Shown: piece after piece, positions 8,204 to 17,801 of the stretch
How positions within the stretch are numbered: the first letter of the stretch is position 1
Layout of the letters: each line of letters begins with the position of its first letter
Assembly: GCA_945900755.1 (NCBI GenBank)
Contig: CAMDKS010000025.1
Coordinates: forward strand, 1-44,604
DNA: 44,604 bases
Origin: Bdellovibrio sp. ZAP7
GTDB lineage: Bacteria; Bdellovibrionota_B; Oligoflexia; Oligoflexales; RGVZ01
Direction of reading: 5' to 3'
Position numbers and translations under genes: made by a program
Notes under the pieces: model-generated
What the model saw: only the letters and a program-made list of their open reading frames with translations
Told to the model about the DNA's origin: nothing
Databases searched by the model: none

Positions 8204-8908
8204 ATGAACTCAAACAAAAACATCATCGTTATCACAACCCTTGTTGCATTAGCCGCCCTAACTAATTCATGCTTCCCTAATGCCAAAAAACAAAACAACA
8301 CCGCATTACTGAGTCTAAACACCACCAGCATCGGCGAGGTCCCGAATGGAGGCGAGCCCGCAAAGCTTTGCGAATACCTGAAGTCTAACAATTACTTTCC
8401 GTCCAATAGCTATGAAGCCAACACCAAAATACTATTTTCATCCTCCTATGAAATAGTGGACAATAGTGCGGGTCAAGGATACGGCGTCGTTGGCAGTGAT
8501 GGCCTCTTTGAGCAACAGGGAAACACCACGACCCAACTTCTACTTTGCCCAGGCGCATCAAGCATGAGCGGTGGCAAGTGTGCTTGGAAAATCAATGGCG
8601 CCGACGGCTATGCACAACTTGCGTTCGACGTCGTTTGCAACAAGCGATCTCGCTCAGGTAGCCAAATTCACCCCGGTTACACGAGCCAAAGTGCGAAACA
8701 AGTGAGCTTCTCAGCAAAAACCGCCGGACTCTCCGTTGATGGACAAGACGCCGTCGAGGTCATCCTTAAAGGAAGAGACTCTACCGCCAGAATCGTATTC
8801 GGCAAAGGAAAAGGCCTAGTGGCCACCCTATTTCAGGAGTCTTCAATGCCTGCTGGCACGTCAGAAGTATTTATTGACGCAAAACCATCAAAGGAAGCCA
8901 ATCAATGA
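8204..8908 (+). CDS. Probable lipoprotein, unknown function
   Basis: 234 residues. The N-terminus has Lys, a hydrophobic core and a Cys at residue 23 in LTNSC, an acceptable but atypical lipobox, so lipoprotein status is likely rather than certain. More Cys occur in pairs (CEYL, LLCPG, KCAW, VVCN), suggesting disulfides outside the cytoplasm. There is a good ribosome site (CAGGAGAA) before ATG 8204. Its stop overlaps the start of the next lipoprotein gene as ATGA. No domain is recognised. Confidence 0.65.
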   Translation: MNSNKNIIVITTLVALAALTNSCFPNAKKQNNTALLSLNTTSIGEVPNGGEPAKLCEYLKSNNYFPSNSYEANTKILFSSSYEIVDNSAGQGYGVVGSDGLFEQQGNTTTQLLLCPGASSMSGGKCAWKINGADGYAQLAFDVVCNKRSRSGSQIHPGYTSQSAKQVSFSAKTAGLSVDGQDAVEVILKGRDSTARIVFGKGKGLVATLFQESSMPAGTSEVFIDAKPSKEANQ

Positions 8909-9585
8909 AAAATGTCGCCCACAAAGATTCAAGACAGCCCGCGAGTTTTGGCGGTTTAACTGGAATTCTCGTCCTACTTCTCCTAGGATCTTGCGCCCCT
9001 CAAAAATTTGCAGGCAGCACTGGAGCCCCAAAGCCTGCTGAAAAGCCTGCTCCAAAAACTAAAGACGAACTGCCGACGCAGCCTGTAACAGGATGCACAG
9101 AGGCACGCCTGTTATCCATTCGCAACCTCGTGTCTTTTGTGGATCAAAAGAATTCCGATCGCTCGGTAGACATTGAATTGACGTTTGAGCCGTGCAAGAA
9201 CCAAAATTCTGATCTCAAACTTCCGTTTCAATTTGATCTTGACGCACTTCTCAAATTTGGAAACAACGGCAATAGCCTTGAGTACAACATTAGTTTCTCA
9301 GGACCCGACAAAACCACAACGTCGCAAGGCAACATGACTTTTATTAGCGGATCCGATCTTTTTGGCAAAGTAGGACCTACTTGGGGACATTTTGAATCGG
9401 AACAAGACATAATGGCGAGTCCGCTCATGGAAAAGGCCGTTTTGAAATTGAGTCTCTCAAACGTTTTGTTCCTAGGAAGACCAGAATCCACGGGACCAAT
9501 GACCAGTAATTTCTCAGTGCCGATGAATGTCAAGGTTGGCAATTCAAATCCAATCAAAGTTGACATCATGCTATCGCCGCCATGA
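8905..9585 (+). CDS. Lipoprotein, unknown function
   Basis: 226 residues with a clear lipoprotein signal: hydrophobic ILVLLLL followed by LGSC, the lipidated Cys being residue 30. A Pro/Lys-rich linker (PKPAEKPAPKTKDELP) follows, as is common between a lipid anchor and the folded domain. The mature part is beta-rich by eye (alternating hydrophobic residues) with no known motif. It is translationally coupled to the upstream lipoprotein gene. It ends 80 bases before the convergent histidine kinase gene; direct-repeat copy B lies in that gap. Confidence 0.65.
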   Translation: MKNVAHKDSRQPASFGGLTGILVLLLLGSCAPQKFAGSTGAPKPAEKPAPKTKDELPTQPVTGCTEARLLSIRNLVSFVDQKNSDRSVDIELTFEPCKNQNSDLKLPFQFDLDALLKFGNNGNSLEYNISFSGPDKTTTSQGNMTFISGSDLFGKVGPTWGHFESEQDIMASPLMEKAVLKLSLSNVLFLGRPESTGPMTSNFSVPMNVKVGNSNPIKVDIMLSPP

Positions 9586-9630
9586 ACCACAATGATATAA
9601 TTCGACCTCCCGTTGGCTGCTATGCAGCAC

Positions 9631-9663
9631 CCTCCAGAGTAACCCTTTTGCTGCCGCACTTCG
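9631..9663. repeat. Direct repeat copy B (33 bp)
   Basis: Second copy of the repeat at 6709-6741, differing at two positions. It lies 45 bases past the second lipoprotein stop and just before the 3' end of the minus-strand kinase gene. A small GCTGC/GCAGC stem precedes it at 9616-9628. Confidence 0.75.
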
Positions 9664-9665
9664 CA

Positions 9666-10958
9666 TCAATCCTCTGCGCGAATAAGTTCAATCTTAAACG
9701 TTGTATTATCTGCGTCGTCGACGTAATGAAGTTTTCCTCCGTGAGCTTCAACCAAACCCTTTGCAGAGCTGAGACCCAAGCCTGAACCCTTGCCTACTTG
9801 TTTTGTCGAATAGAACGGGTCCATCATTCGATTTTGAACATTTTTTGGAATGCCAAGGCCACTGTCCACTACAACAATGCTAACCTTCTCTGATGAATAG
9901 ATGGTTTGTATCAAAATCCATTTCGATTTACTGGCGGATATGGCCTCTATCGAGTTATGAATCAAACTGACGATCACTTGACTCAATTGAGAACCCCTTG
10001 ATTCCACGAAAACATTCGGCGGGAGGTCCGACTCCACGGCTAAACTAACCTCTTCTTCCAAAATTTTAGCTGAACAAACCGACACGGCCTTCTGAATTAG
10101 ATCCACGACACAGATTTTTTCTAGAGGATCATCAGACGCATCTTTGCAAAATTGGCGCATAGATTTTACGACATTGGTTACTCGAGTCAATGATTTACCA
10201 ATTTTATCTAGACTTTCCTTCGTGGTCGGGTCCATAACCTTTTTCTTGATCAAATGGCCACGAAGAAGAGACACATGACCCATTGCGATCGTCATAGGGT
10301 TATTTATTTCATGGGAAATTCCTCTAGCCATCTCCGAGAGTGCGAGCATTCGGTCATCTAGTATAGTTTGCTGCGATATAATATCATTTGTAGCAGACAT
10401 CTTAAAATGGTCTGTCAACTCAAAGGCCTTGCCTAAATGCAATGCCAGCATCTCAGAAATCTGTACTATTGAATCATTCCTGGCACACGGAAGATCATTA
10501 AAAAATTCCAATACCGCAACGATTCTACCGGCAAACATAATGGGGAGATTGAATGCCGCACCTATATTAAGTTGAGCGGTCGTGAGTTTTCCACGCTTGA
10601 AACCGACTTGCTTACTGACATCGTGTCGCCATTGAGGAGACCTTGAAATCCCACTAATTTCAGGAGAAAAATCTCTGGTCACACGTTTAAATTCAGCATG
10701 CAACTCTTCATCTCTCACATGCCAAATTCCCGTTGATGTTAGCGCCTCACCATTTCTGGAATCTCGTTGAACTACAAATGCATGACCAAGGGGCCAGTCT
10801 AAAATCGTACAAATTTGGTTAATCGCATCTTGAATGGCCTGCTCAAAGCTGACAGCCCTGGCTGACGACACTGCAACGGCGCCTAGCAAATTCAACGCTG
10901 CAGGTGAGATGTCACCTACATTCCTTGGTATTTTTTCTTCTGATAGAACGTCCGACAT
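9666..10958 (-). CDS. GAF-domain sensor histidine kinase
   Basis: 430 residues from ATG 10958, preferred over the GTG at 11111 because AAAGGA precedes it by a few bases and the extra 51 residues look non-domain. A GAF-like sensor occupies about 25-180. The dimerisation/phosphoacceptor helix has His216 in ARGISHEINNPM; the ATPase domain shows the N box SLIHNSIEAI, G1 VVVDSGLGIP, F box PFYSTKQ and G2 GKGSGLGLSSAKG. There are no membrane segments, so it senses a cytoplasmic cue. No response regulator is adjacent, making it an orphan. It is divergent from a second orphan kinase at 11209. Confidence 0.9.
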   Translation of the reverse strand: MSDVLSEEKIPRNVGDISPAALNLLGAVAVSSARAVSFEQAIQDAINQICTILDWPLGHAFVVQRDSRNGEALTSTGIWHVRDEELHAEFKRVTRDFSPEISGISRSPQWRHDVSKQVGFKRGKLTTAQLNIGAAFNLPIMFAGRIVAVLEFFNDLPCARNDSIVQISEMLALHLGKAFELTDHFKMSATNDIISQQTILDDRMLALSEMARGISHEINNPMTIAMGHVSLLRGHLIKKKVMDPTTKESLDKIGKSLTRVTNVVKSMRQFCKDASDDPLEKICVVDLIQKAVSVCSAKILEEEVSLAVESDLPPNVFVESRGSQLSQVIVSLIHNSIEAISASKSKWILIQTIYSSEKVSIVVVDSGLGIPKNVQNRMMDPFYSTKQVGKGSGLGLSSAKGLVEAHGGKLHYVDDADNTTFKIELIRAED

Positions 10959-11105
10959 GAACCATCCTTTCTGGGATTCACTGGGCTTATATAACGTAAA
11001 ACTATCGGTTCGACTTTGGAAAACATGAATAAGGCCAGTGCTAGAATCAATAAAAATGGCGTAAAAAGGACAAAATTTCATCTGCTTAAAATTCTTGAGA
11101 AAGAA

Positions 11106-11150
11106 GCCCACCTATAAGTGACCGTGGCCACGAAAAGACCTGAGGTGGGC
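11106..11150. promoter_or_regulatory. Inverted repeat in the spacer between divergent kinases
   Basis: GCCCACCT (11106-11113) pairs perfectly with AGGTGGGC (11143-11150), and a 10-base palindrome CGTGGCCACG (11123-11132) lies inside. The right arm is followed by AGGTTTTT, so a terminator reading rightwards is possible, but its position between divergent genes also fits an operator. Confidence 0.4.
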
Positions 11151-11208
11151 AGGTTTTTGCAATCTTTCCAAAAATCCCAAAAAACTCAGAGCTCATGAAT
11201 TATCCAAA

Positions 11209-12513
11209 TTGTCCGATAGATCAACACAGGCGGTTAGAATTAATGCATCAATATCTGGAGTGAGTGTGTCTACTAAGGGACTCAAAAAATCTACACGCAT
11301 ACAGGCAACTAAAACGGCCAAGCCTACAATTCGTCCCAAGGCCGCTATTAAGGTTGAAGGCAGCGCCCAATCGAGGATGAGCTCGTCTAACGGCGTTCAA
11401 AATAAAGAAATCCTCAAATTTGTTGAAGATTTAAAACGTCAATGGCTGGAAACCATTGACGCCATACCCGACCCATTCTTAGTCGTCTCTGACGACTACT
11501 CCATCATCAAAGCTAATGTGGCCATGTCGGAAGTCGCCGGAACCACAATAAAAAACATTGTGAATAAAAAATGCTACGAGGTGTTTGCCTCGAGAAAATC
11601 TCCTTGCGAAAATTGCCGCATGAAGAATGCGACCGACGGCGAAACCATGCCCGGATATGAAATCTATAATGCTAAGAATGATCGCTGGTATGAAGTGGCC
11701 ACTCGACGCCTTCAGAGCCTCTCAGGACAAAAGAGTGTGGTTCAAATTTACCGTGATCGCACCGATGCGAAAAAACTTCAAAATCAAATGGCCCAAAATG
11801 AAAAACTCGCATCTATCGGCCAATTAGCCGGAGGTTTTGCGCACGAAATCAACAATCCACTGGGCGGGATTCTGGTATTCTCGCAGATGATCCTCCGCGA
11901 AATGAAAAAAACTGGGAAGCATTATCCGGATGTTGTTGAAATCGAAAATGCTGCGCGGCGCTGCAAATTGATTGTAGAAAATCTACTAGCCTACTCCCGA
12001 CAACGCCCTATTAAGCCAAATTTAGCTCCGACAGATATTCATGCTGTGATTGAGTCGTCGCTCAAACTTGCGACGTTAGGCCAGGACAAATCCACACACT
12101 GCGACGCAAAACTAAAGCTAAACGCTGAGACCCACTCGATCCACTCCGATCAAAATCGCTTGACCCAGGTGTTTATCAACTTGTTTAAAAACGGCTTTCA
12201 GGCGATGCCGAAAGGTGGAGTACTAACTATTACCACAGAAGAAATCGTTATTCGTTCAAACAGCTTCATTCTTGTCAAAATCGCAGATAGCGGCACCGGC
12301 ATAAAACAAAGTAACCTCTCAAAAATATTTGAGCCCTTCTATACCACAAAAGAGCCAGGTCAGGGAACTGGACTCGGCCTTTCCATCGTACACGGAATTA
12401 TGCAAGATCTGGGAGGCACCATCGATGTGAAAAGTAAAATCGATCACGGCACAACCTTTTCACTTTATTTCCCTCTACCTGAGCCTAAACGCGCTGGACG
12501 AGGAAAAGTATGA
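11209..12513 (+). CDS. PAS-domain sensor histidine kinase
   Basis: 434 residues as drawn from TTG 11209. There is no convincing ribosome site; ATG 11377 (residue 57) is the alternative and would remove only a basic low-complexity leader. A PAS domain spans about 75-190 with a Cys pair in SPCENCRMKN. The phosphoacceptor is His212 in FAHEINNPLGG; the ATPase domain has LFKNGFQAMP (N box), IADSGTGI, FEPFYTTKEPGQGTGLGLSIV and a closing GGTIDV strand. It is soluble, with no membrane segment. The stop overlaps the next gene as ATGA, so it is translationally coupled to the 822-residue membrane protein, the likely partner. No response regulator is nearby. Confidence 0.9.
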   Translation: MSDRSTQAVRINASISGVSVSTKGLKKSTRIQATKTAKPTIRPKAAIKVEGSAQSRMSSSNGVQNKEILKFVEDLKRQWLETIDAIPDPFLVVSDDYSIIKANVAMSEVAGTTIKNIVNKKCYEVFASRKSPCENCRMKNATDGETMPGYEIYNAKNDRWYEVATRRLQSLSGQKSVVQIYRDRTDAKKLQNQMAQNEKLASIGQLAGGFAHEINNPLGGILVFSQMILREMKKTGKHYPDVVEIENAARRCKLIVENLLAYSRQRPIKPNLAPTDIHAVIESSLKLATLGQDKSTHCDAKLKLNAETHSIHSDQNRLTQVFINLFKNGFQAMPKGGVLTITTEEIVIRSNSFILVKIADSGTGIKQSNLSKIFEPFYTTKEPGQGTGLGLSIVHGIMQDLGGTIDVKSKIDHGTTFSLYFPLPEPKRAGRGKV

Positions 12514-14978
12514 ACCATTACAAATATTCGGCTACGGCCACGCTCACTCTAATAATCGCCGTAATATTCGCGGTCGTCGGGGCTTTTGTCGTGATCAGAG
12601 GAGCTCAAATACTACCGCCGGAATTTTCCGACCTTGTCGCCTTCATTGGAGCCGCTTCATTTGGAACGGCCATAATCACAGCCGTATATGTTGGAGTGAA
12701 CGTTGGAATCGTGGAAAAAATTAGAAATCCCCTCGTAGATCGCCGATCCCTTCTAGCAGAGGTTGCCCTTCTCCAAAGCCTCTCGATAATGTATTACAAT
12801 AGTCATGTCATGTCGCCATTCGTTTTGTATGCCATCGTCTCTGCGTTACACGTCTGGACGACATGGTTGGCTTTTGAAATTGCAGCAGATGGCTTGAGGA
12901 TACAGGAAAGCTTCCTTAACAGAACAAAATGGGTAGCCTGTCTGTCCATAGCTTTTTTTGCGCTTATTGGATGGGGCGGTCGCAGCTTTTGGATATATAG
13001 AAACATTTTGCTTTCGATCACGATATGGCAGGCACTCGTCCACATAGGAGCACTAATATTTGTGCTGGGATGGTTTGCATTCAATAAGAAGCACCGCTTG
13101 GACAAAAAAAGCCTCAAACAAAGTCTTGTCCTTCGGTTAAATTCTGAAGACAAGCCCATTTCGGAATGGCACACCTCAATTCTTTCTGCACTACTTCAAT
13201 TAGCCATCAGTACGTATTTATTTGTCGTGGCCAATGGTCCAGAAGGACTAGTAAACAAACACATTATATTTTCCGCACCCGTCCTCTTTATTCCTGCCCT
13301 TATTGTGATTTGGAGTAAACTCGATCGACTTGGCACGAATCTAGACGATCTCTCGGCCTATAAGCGGTTAACTGGGAGAAGCGCACAAAAAATGATGGGA
13401 CGCCTCGGCAACACTAAGGCGGCTTGGGCTGCAAGCATCGGTGTTCGAACCTCTACGTTTACGATCGACCATGACCCCAACAGGGTAATCGGAAATAGAA
13501 TCCCAGCCACGCTGCTGATTATTCGCAATGAAGAGCTCTTGAGTTACGTTGGCAAACTAACTCGCAACCTCTCCTTATCTCTCTCGTCGGCTTCGCAAAA
13601 AATTACTGGCGCCCTCGACCCAGAATTCTCTGCAAGACCAGTTGTTGACGCATTGAATCTATGTGCCGCAATCTACCTTGATGCAGACAATTTGGTCGAA
13701 CGCCGTCTAAATGGACTCATTTCCTTACTTCCCATAATAAACCCAGGTCTGTCCAATGTTACTCAATCGGACCAGATGATGCCGATCCTAAAAAACATCA
13801 ATACTTTTTACCATTGTGATTTCACCTGGGTCGATCAAAGCATTGTGGCTACAACTGAGGCTTCACGATATGCGATTAATCTGTCTCCAATATCTCCAGG
13901 CGCATTCCTCGAGATGTTGAATCTAATGCGTCAGAACCACAGCTCAGGAAGTTATCTTTGGATTAGCAAAGAAGCGCACAATCGACTACTCCACGAGGCC
14001 CCAGGACTTGTGTCAATCATGACGGCGCATACAATTAAAGTTGATCGAGAAAATGATCTCCTCATTTTCTCGGCCAAATTTGAACAACTAATTCCACGAT
14101 TACAGCTACACTTTGCCCTTGATACGACGCGGGCAATGCTACTAGATCATGAACTTCGGGCTGAAGCAAAGCACCTTCTAAGTATCTATGCCCTAGAGAT
14201 TCAAAATTCTACCAAATTGCCTCAGCTGCTTACGCTCACTGATTCCATCACAGCCTATTCATGGCGAGGATTCAAGGAAAAGGACAAGGCCTTAAGCCTC
14301 CTCCTAAAAATTTACAATTCTGCCAAAGAATTCAAACCTGAAAATACCTCCATTAAATCTGACATTCCCGAATTGCTTAACGCCATTCGAAACAGCATCA
14401 TTCAAATAGGATACCCATCTCAATTGATTAGTCAGGCACAGCAAAACAAGCAAGAACTGAGAGACCTTGACACAATCTCGTTAAACGCTCTTAATCCCGC
14501 CAGTGATCACTTCAAAGACGCTTGGGTGCACCTTGGGAGCATTGAATTCTTCCAATTCTCTGAAGAGCAAATCCAATCATGTCGGAACATTGTAACCTCC
14601 GCAATTAAAAATCGGGAGATAGCAGCAGATCCTGTAGTTCAAGCAAAAATGATCAATTTCGTTGTCGGCTTGATCCGATCATCCAGCGTAAAATCCATTG
14701 CGAAGGATGGAGCACTATTAATTAGTGTCATCGAAACATTAATCACATATAAAGCAAGCGCAGATACAATGTCGCTGGCACTGGATGCCCTCACCTTCAT
14801 TGCCAGCTTAGACACGGGAGCCCTGACCCTAAGCTACAATATTACGACCTACTTTGAATCGACCCTGAAACGAAGTGGATCACCATCTACCGCCTGGGAA
14901 ATCGCACTCTGGGGACGGTGGCAGGAATATCGCACAAAACATTTAAAAGCGTCCTTAGGAAACATAAAAATTTCCTAA
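12510..14978 (+). CDS. Large membrane protein of unknown function coupled to a histidine kinase
   Basis: 822 residues, not recognised. The N-terminal third has about eight hydrophobic segments (for example LTLIIAVIFAVVGAFVVI, LVAFIGAASFGTAIITAVYV, HIGALIFVLGWFAF, IIFSAPVLFIPALIVIW). A long soluble part follows (about 270-822), mostly helical by composition, with no signature I can name. It starts at ATG 12510 inside the kinase stop codon, so the two are probably made together; the membrane part could be the input or output module for the soluble PAS kinase. The gene ends inside a perfect 14-bp stem shared with the converging secDF. Confidence 0.6.
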   Translation: MNHYKYSATATLTLIIAVIFAVVGAFVVIRGAQILPPEFSDLVAFIGAASFGTAIITAVYVGVNVGIVEKIRNPLVDRRSLLAEVALLQSLSIMYYNSHVMSPFVLYAIVSALHVWTTWLAFEIAADGLRIQESFLNRTKWVACLSIAFFALIGWGGRSFWIYRNILLSITIWQALVHIGALIFVLGWFAFNKKHRLDKKSLKQSLVLRLNSEDKPISEWHTSILSALLQLAISTYLFVVANGPEGLVNKHIIFSAPVLFIPALIVIWSKLDRLGTNLDDLSAYKRLTGRSAQKMMGRLGNTKAAWAASIGVRTSTFTIDHDPNRVIGNRIPATLLIIRNEELLSYVGKLTRNLSLSLSSASQKITGALDPEFSARPVVDALNLCAAIYLDADNLVERRLNGLISLLPIINPGLSNVTQSDQMMPILKNINTFYHCDFTWVDQSIVATTEASRYAINLSPISPGAFLEMLNLMRQNHSSGSYLWISKEAHNRLLHEAPGLVSIMTAHTIKVDRENDLLIFSAKFEQLIPRLQLHFALDTTRAMLLDHELRAEAKHLLSIYALEIQNSTKLPQLLTLTDSITAYSWRGFKEKDKALSLLLKIYNSAKEFKPENTSIKSDIPELLNAIRNSIIQIGYPSQLISQAQQNKQELRDLDTISLNALNPASDHFKDAWVHLGSIEFFQFSEEQIQSCRNIVTSAIKNREIAADPVVQAKMINFVVGLIRSSSVKSIAKDGALLISVIETLITYKASADTMSLALDALTFIASLDTGALTLSYNITTYFESTLKRSGSPSTAWEIALWGRWQEYRTKHLKASLGNIKIS

Positions 14979-14984
14979 GGACGC
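14949..14984 (-). terminator. Terminator between converging 822-aa gene and secDF
   Basis: GCGTCCTTAGGAAA (14949-14962) and TTTCCTAAGGACGC (14971-14984) form a perfect 14-bp stem with an 8-base loop. On the minus strand it is followed by TTTT, so it serves secDF; on the plus strand it overlaps the stop codon of the 822-residue gene and lacks a strong T run. Confidence 0.8.
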
Positions 14985-15020
14985 CTGTTATGACTTTTCA
15001 AAAAAATCGCTTGCGAGCCA

Positions 15021-17762
15021 TTACGCTCTCGATGGTGAAGCCGAGTGTGTGCGTTCCTTGCGAGCCTTTAAGACTTTATCAATCCACAGCAAATATGAGC
15101 TTCCTACAAAGTTTGTCGTAAGGGTTGCCGCGACAATTCCAAAGGACATGGCAATGGCAAAATTGCGAATACTATCTGGCCCAAAGAAAATGATGCCCAC
15201 TAAAGAAAGGTTGGTCACAAATGAGGTGTTGATGGTTCTAGTCAGCGTCTCATTTAGGGACGTGTTGATCTGCTCAGCAAATGACTTTGACGGATCATTG
15301 TGCATCCGCTCACGAATTCGGTCAAACACAACGATGACGTCATTCACCGAGTAGCCAATACCGGTCAAGAGCGCTGCAATGGCTGTCAAATCGAACGACC
15401 GCCAAAAAATCAGATAGAAGGCCAGCATCGCACAACTATCAGGAATTATTTTAAGAATGACCCCCGAACCAAAACGAAAGTCAAAACGGAAGGCCAAATA
15501 AATCATAATTCCAAAGATGGCGTAAGCCATCGAGAGAAACCCCTGATTACGCATTTCTTTTCCGACTTGTGGCCCAACATAATCAACTCGTGTGATGTTT
15601 GGCGTTTTCGACGCCAGACTTGTACGAATGGCATCTTGAAGACGATTAACTTTCGCTCCACCGGATACGTGAGCGGCGTCATTCTCAGCGGCAGTCAAGT
15701 CTCCTTTGTGCGTTTTGGTTTCCTCAAAGCGTAAGAGATAATCCCTATCTCCACCCTTCAACCCTTGAATCGTAAGGTCCTCAATACCTGCTTTTGAGGC
15801 AGCGGCACGAAGCTCATCTGTTGATACATCTTGTGCAAAAGAAACTTCAACCTCAGTTCCTCCCACAAAATCAATCGACCAGTTGAATCCTTTAGTCGCC
15901 GCTGAAATAAGAATGGCCACTGATAATAGAATCACGGAAATCGAAACTGGAACGTCGTACTTCAGGAAGTCAAAGTTAAAGGTGCGAATTTTTCTTGCTT
16001 TTTCACCACCAAGCCACGCGAGAATTTTATTGGTATCGGTTTGACGAGAAAGGGCCCAATCAAAAAACACGTGGGAACAATAAAGAGAGGTCCAAATGGA
16101 CAAGATGAGGCCAATGGCCAAGGTAACGGCAAATCCACGAATCGGGCCCGACGTGTTGGTTCCTAGTAGAATAAATGCCGCCAACAATGCTGTTACGTGT
16201 GAGTCAATCACCGTCCAGAATACTCGTTTAAATCCAGTATCAAGAGAGGCTCGTGGGGCCCGTCCCGCTCGCAACTCGTCACGAATGCGCTCGTTGATGA
16301 GAACATTTGCATCCACGGCCATTCCAAGGGAGAGGACAAATCCAGCAATACCAGGCAATGTCAATGCGAAGCCAAATAAGGACATACTAGCAAGAAGAAA
16401 AATACCGTTAAGGGCCAAGGCGACCACTGCAATGACACCCGGACGTCGGTAGTATCCGATCATAAACATGTAAACAAAAATCAAACCAACAATCACACCC
16501 ATAACGCCGCGCTTACCGAGCTCAGGCCCAAGGGTTGCACCAACTTGCCGCTGTTCTAAAATTGTAATCGTGGCAGGAAGGGCGCCCGACTTCAGCACCA
16601 TGGCTAAGCTGGTTGCTTCCGCGATTTTTGCGTTGTAATCCTGACCGCCCCCAAGAGTAATAAGAGCACTGCCGCCGCCAATCTTGCCATTGATAACCGG
16701 GGCACTCTCCACAAGGTCATCTAGGACAATCGCCATGCGTTTACGAATATTCGCTCCAGTGACATCCTCAAATCGCTTGCCACCAAGGGTGGTAAAGCGA
16801 AGGGACACTGCCGGCTGTGAATCCATGCCTCCTTGATCAACCGTAGTCACTGCGTCCATGACGTCGTCGCCAGAAATTTCTGTGGCTGCGTGAACAACGT
16901 AGGAATGGAATCTTTGTTTGCCACCGGCAAGAATTTCCCGTGAAAGAATAAGCTCTCTGTCAGGTGGAATCAAACCTTTGGTCACTTCGAATATCTTTTC
17001 ACGGCTCTCGCTTACTAGAGACAATCCACCACTTCGATCAAGTGTGACTTCTGGCGGTAGTTTTCCAGCCAACGCCTCAAGGCCTTTGAATTCATCGTCA
17101 ACGATTTTGAATTTTAATTGTGCTGTGCGGCCCAGAAGTTCTTTAGCTTTCTCAGGATCTTTAAAGCCAGGGAGTTGGGCTATGATTGAACCATCAGAAC
17201 GACGATTGATCATCGGCTCAGTGACCCCCCACTTATCCACTCGGCTACGAACGACCCGCTCAGCCTGCTCTAGTGCGCCATTCTTGATCGTTTGAATTTG
17301 ATCTGCCCGATACGCAAAATCAATAGTCAAACCGTCTGACGTTGTTTTTTGAAGTGAGTCATATTCTTTGACGACGGCCTTTGAAATCGCCTCCATATCC
17401 GCACCGGGAAGCGTTTCTACGCGAAGCTTGTTTTCGCCTTTAACAACGTAGGCCGATTTAACGCCTGTTGGTTTAGCCGGTGAATCAGCCCAATGGCCAA
17501 CGTCCGTTCCAATGCGTCCCAAGCGATTTTCAACCGCCTCGGTCAAGTTCACCCCGAGCACTAACTGAACACCCCCTTGGAGGTCGAGTCCAAGATTTAA
17601 ATGGCCGCTTGGGAGCCAGCTTGGAAGCACCTTACTCATATGCACTTGATCATTTCGCATTTCGGCAGGTTGCGACATGTAAATTCCAGTCGGAATCAAT
17701 ATGTAAACCGAAAATAAAGTTAAACCTGCAATCAACATTAAACGCCAGCGCAATGACTTCAT
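15021..17762 (-). CDS. secDF: Fused protein translocase subunit SecDF
   Basis: 913 residues joining SecD (about 1-560) and SecF (about 600-913), the proton-driven RND-like partner of SecYEG in export. SecD marks: LGLDLQGGVQLVLGV, RSRVDKWGVTEPMI, AQLPGF, and the membrane motif GIAGFVLSLGMAVDANVLINERI. SecF marks: SIDFVGGTEVEVSF, YVGPQVGKEM, TGIGYSVNDVIVVFDRIRE and the FAIAMSFGIVAATLTTNF helix. Twelve membrane spans are expected. ATG 17762 is preferred over GTG 17768 because GAGG is spaced correctly for it. No yajC precedes it; instead it lies 39 bases after a YbaK-type gene in a minus-strand run with two HtrA-like genes. Confidence 0.96.
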   Translation of the reverse strand: MKSLRWRLMLIAGLTLFSVYILIPTGIYMSQPAEMRNDQVHMSKVLPSWLPSGHLNLGLDLQGGVQLVLGVNLTEAVENRLGRIGTDVGHWADSPAKPTGVKSAYVVKGENKLRVETLPGADMEAISKAVVKEYDSLQKTTSDGLTIDFAYRADQIQTIKNGALEQAERVVRSRVDKWGVTEPMINRRSDGSIIAQLPGFKDPEKAKELLGRTAQLKFKIVDDEFKGLEALAGKLPPEVTLDRSGGLSLVSESREKIFEVTKGLIPPDRELILSREILAGGKQRFHSYVVHAATEISGDDVMDAVTTVDQGGMDSQPAVSLRFTTLGGKRFEDVTGANIRKRMAIVLDDLVESAPVINGKIGGGSALITLGGGQDYNAKIAEATSLAMVLKSGALPATITILEQRQVGATLGPELGKRGVMGVIVGLIFVYMFMIGYYRRPGVIAVVALALNGIFLLASMSLFGFALTLPGIAGFVLSLGMAVDANVLINERIRDELRAGRAPRASLDTGFKRVFWTVIDSHVTALLAAFILLGTNTSGPIRGFAVTLAIGLILSIWTSLYCSHVFFDWALSRQTDTNKILAWLGGEKARKIRTFNFDFLKYDVPVSISVILLSVAILISAATKGFNWSIDFVGGTEVEVSFAQDVSTDELRAAASKAGIEDLTIQGLKGGDRDYLLRFEETKTHKGDLTAAENDAAHVSGGAKVNRLQDAIRTSLASKTPNITRVDYVGPQVGKEMRNQGFLSMAYAIFGIMIYLAFRFDFRFGSGVILKIIPDSCAMLAFYLIFWRSFDLTAIAALLTGIGYSVNDVIVVFDRIRERMHNDPSKSFAEQINTSLNETLTRTINTSFVTNLSLVGIIFFGPDSIRNFAIAMSFGIVAATLTTNFVGSSYLLWIDKVLKARKERTHSASPSRA

Positions 17763-17801
17763 ATTCACAACCTCAACTCGATGTTAATTCAAAAAAATCT
17801 A

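Noticed and set aside
13440..13460. GTTCGAAC-type sequence resembling a tRNA T arm
   Set aside because: It is inside the 822-residue coding region with no acceptor or anticodon stem around it.
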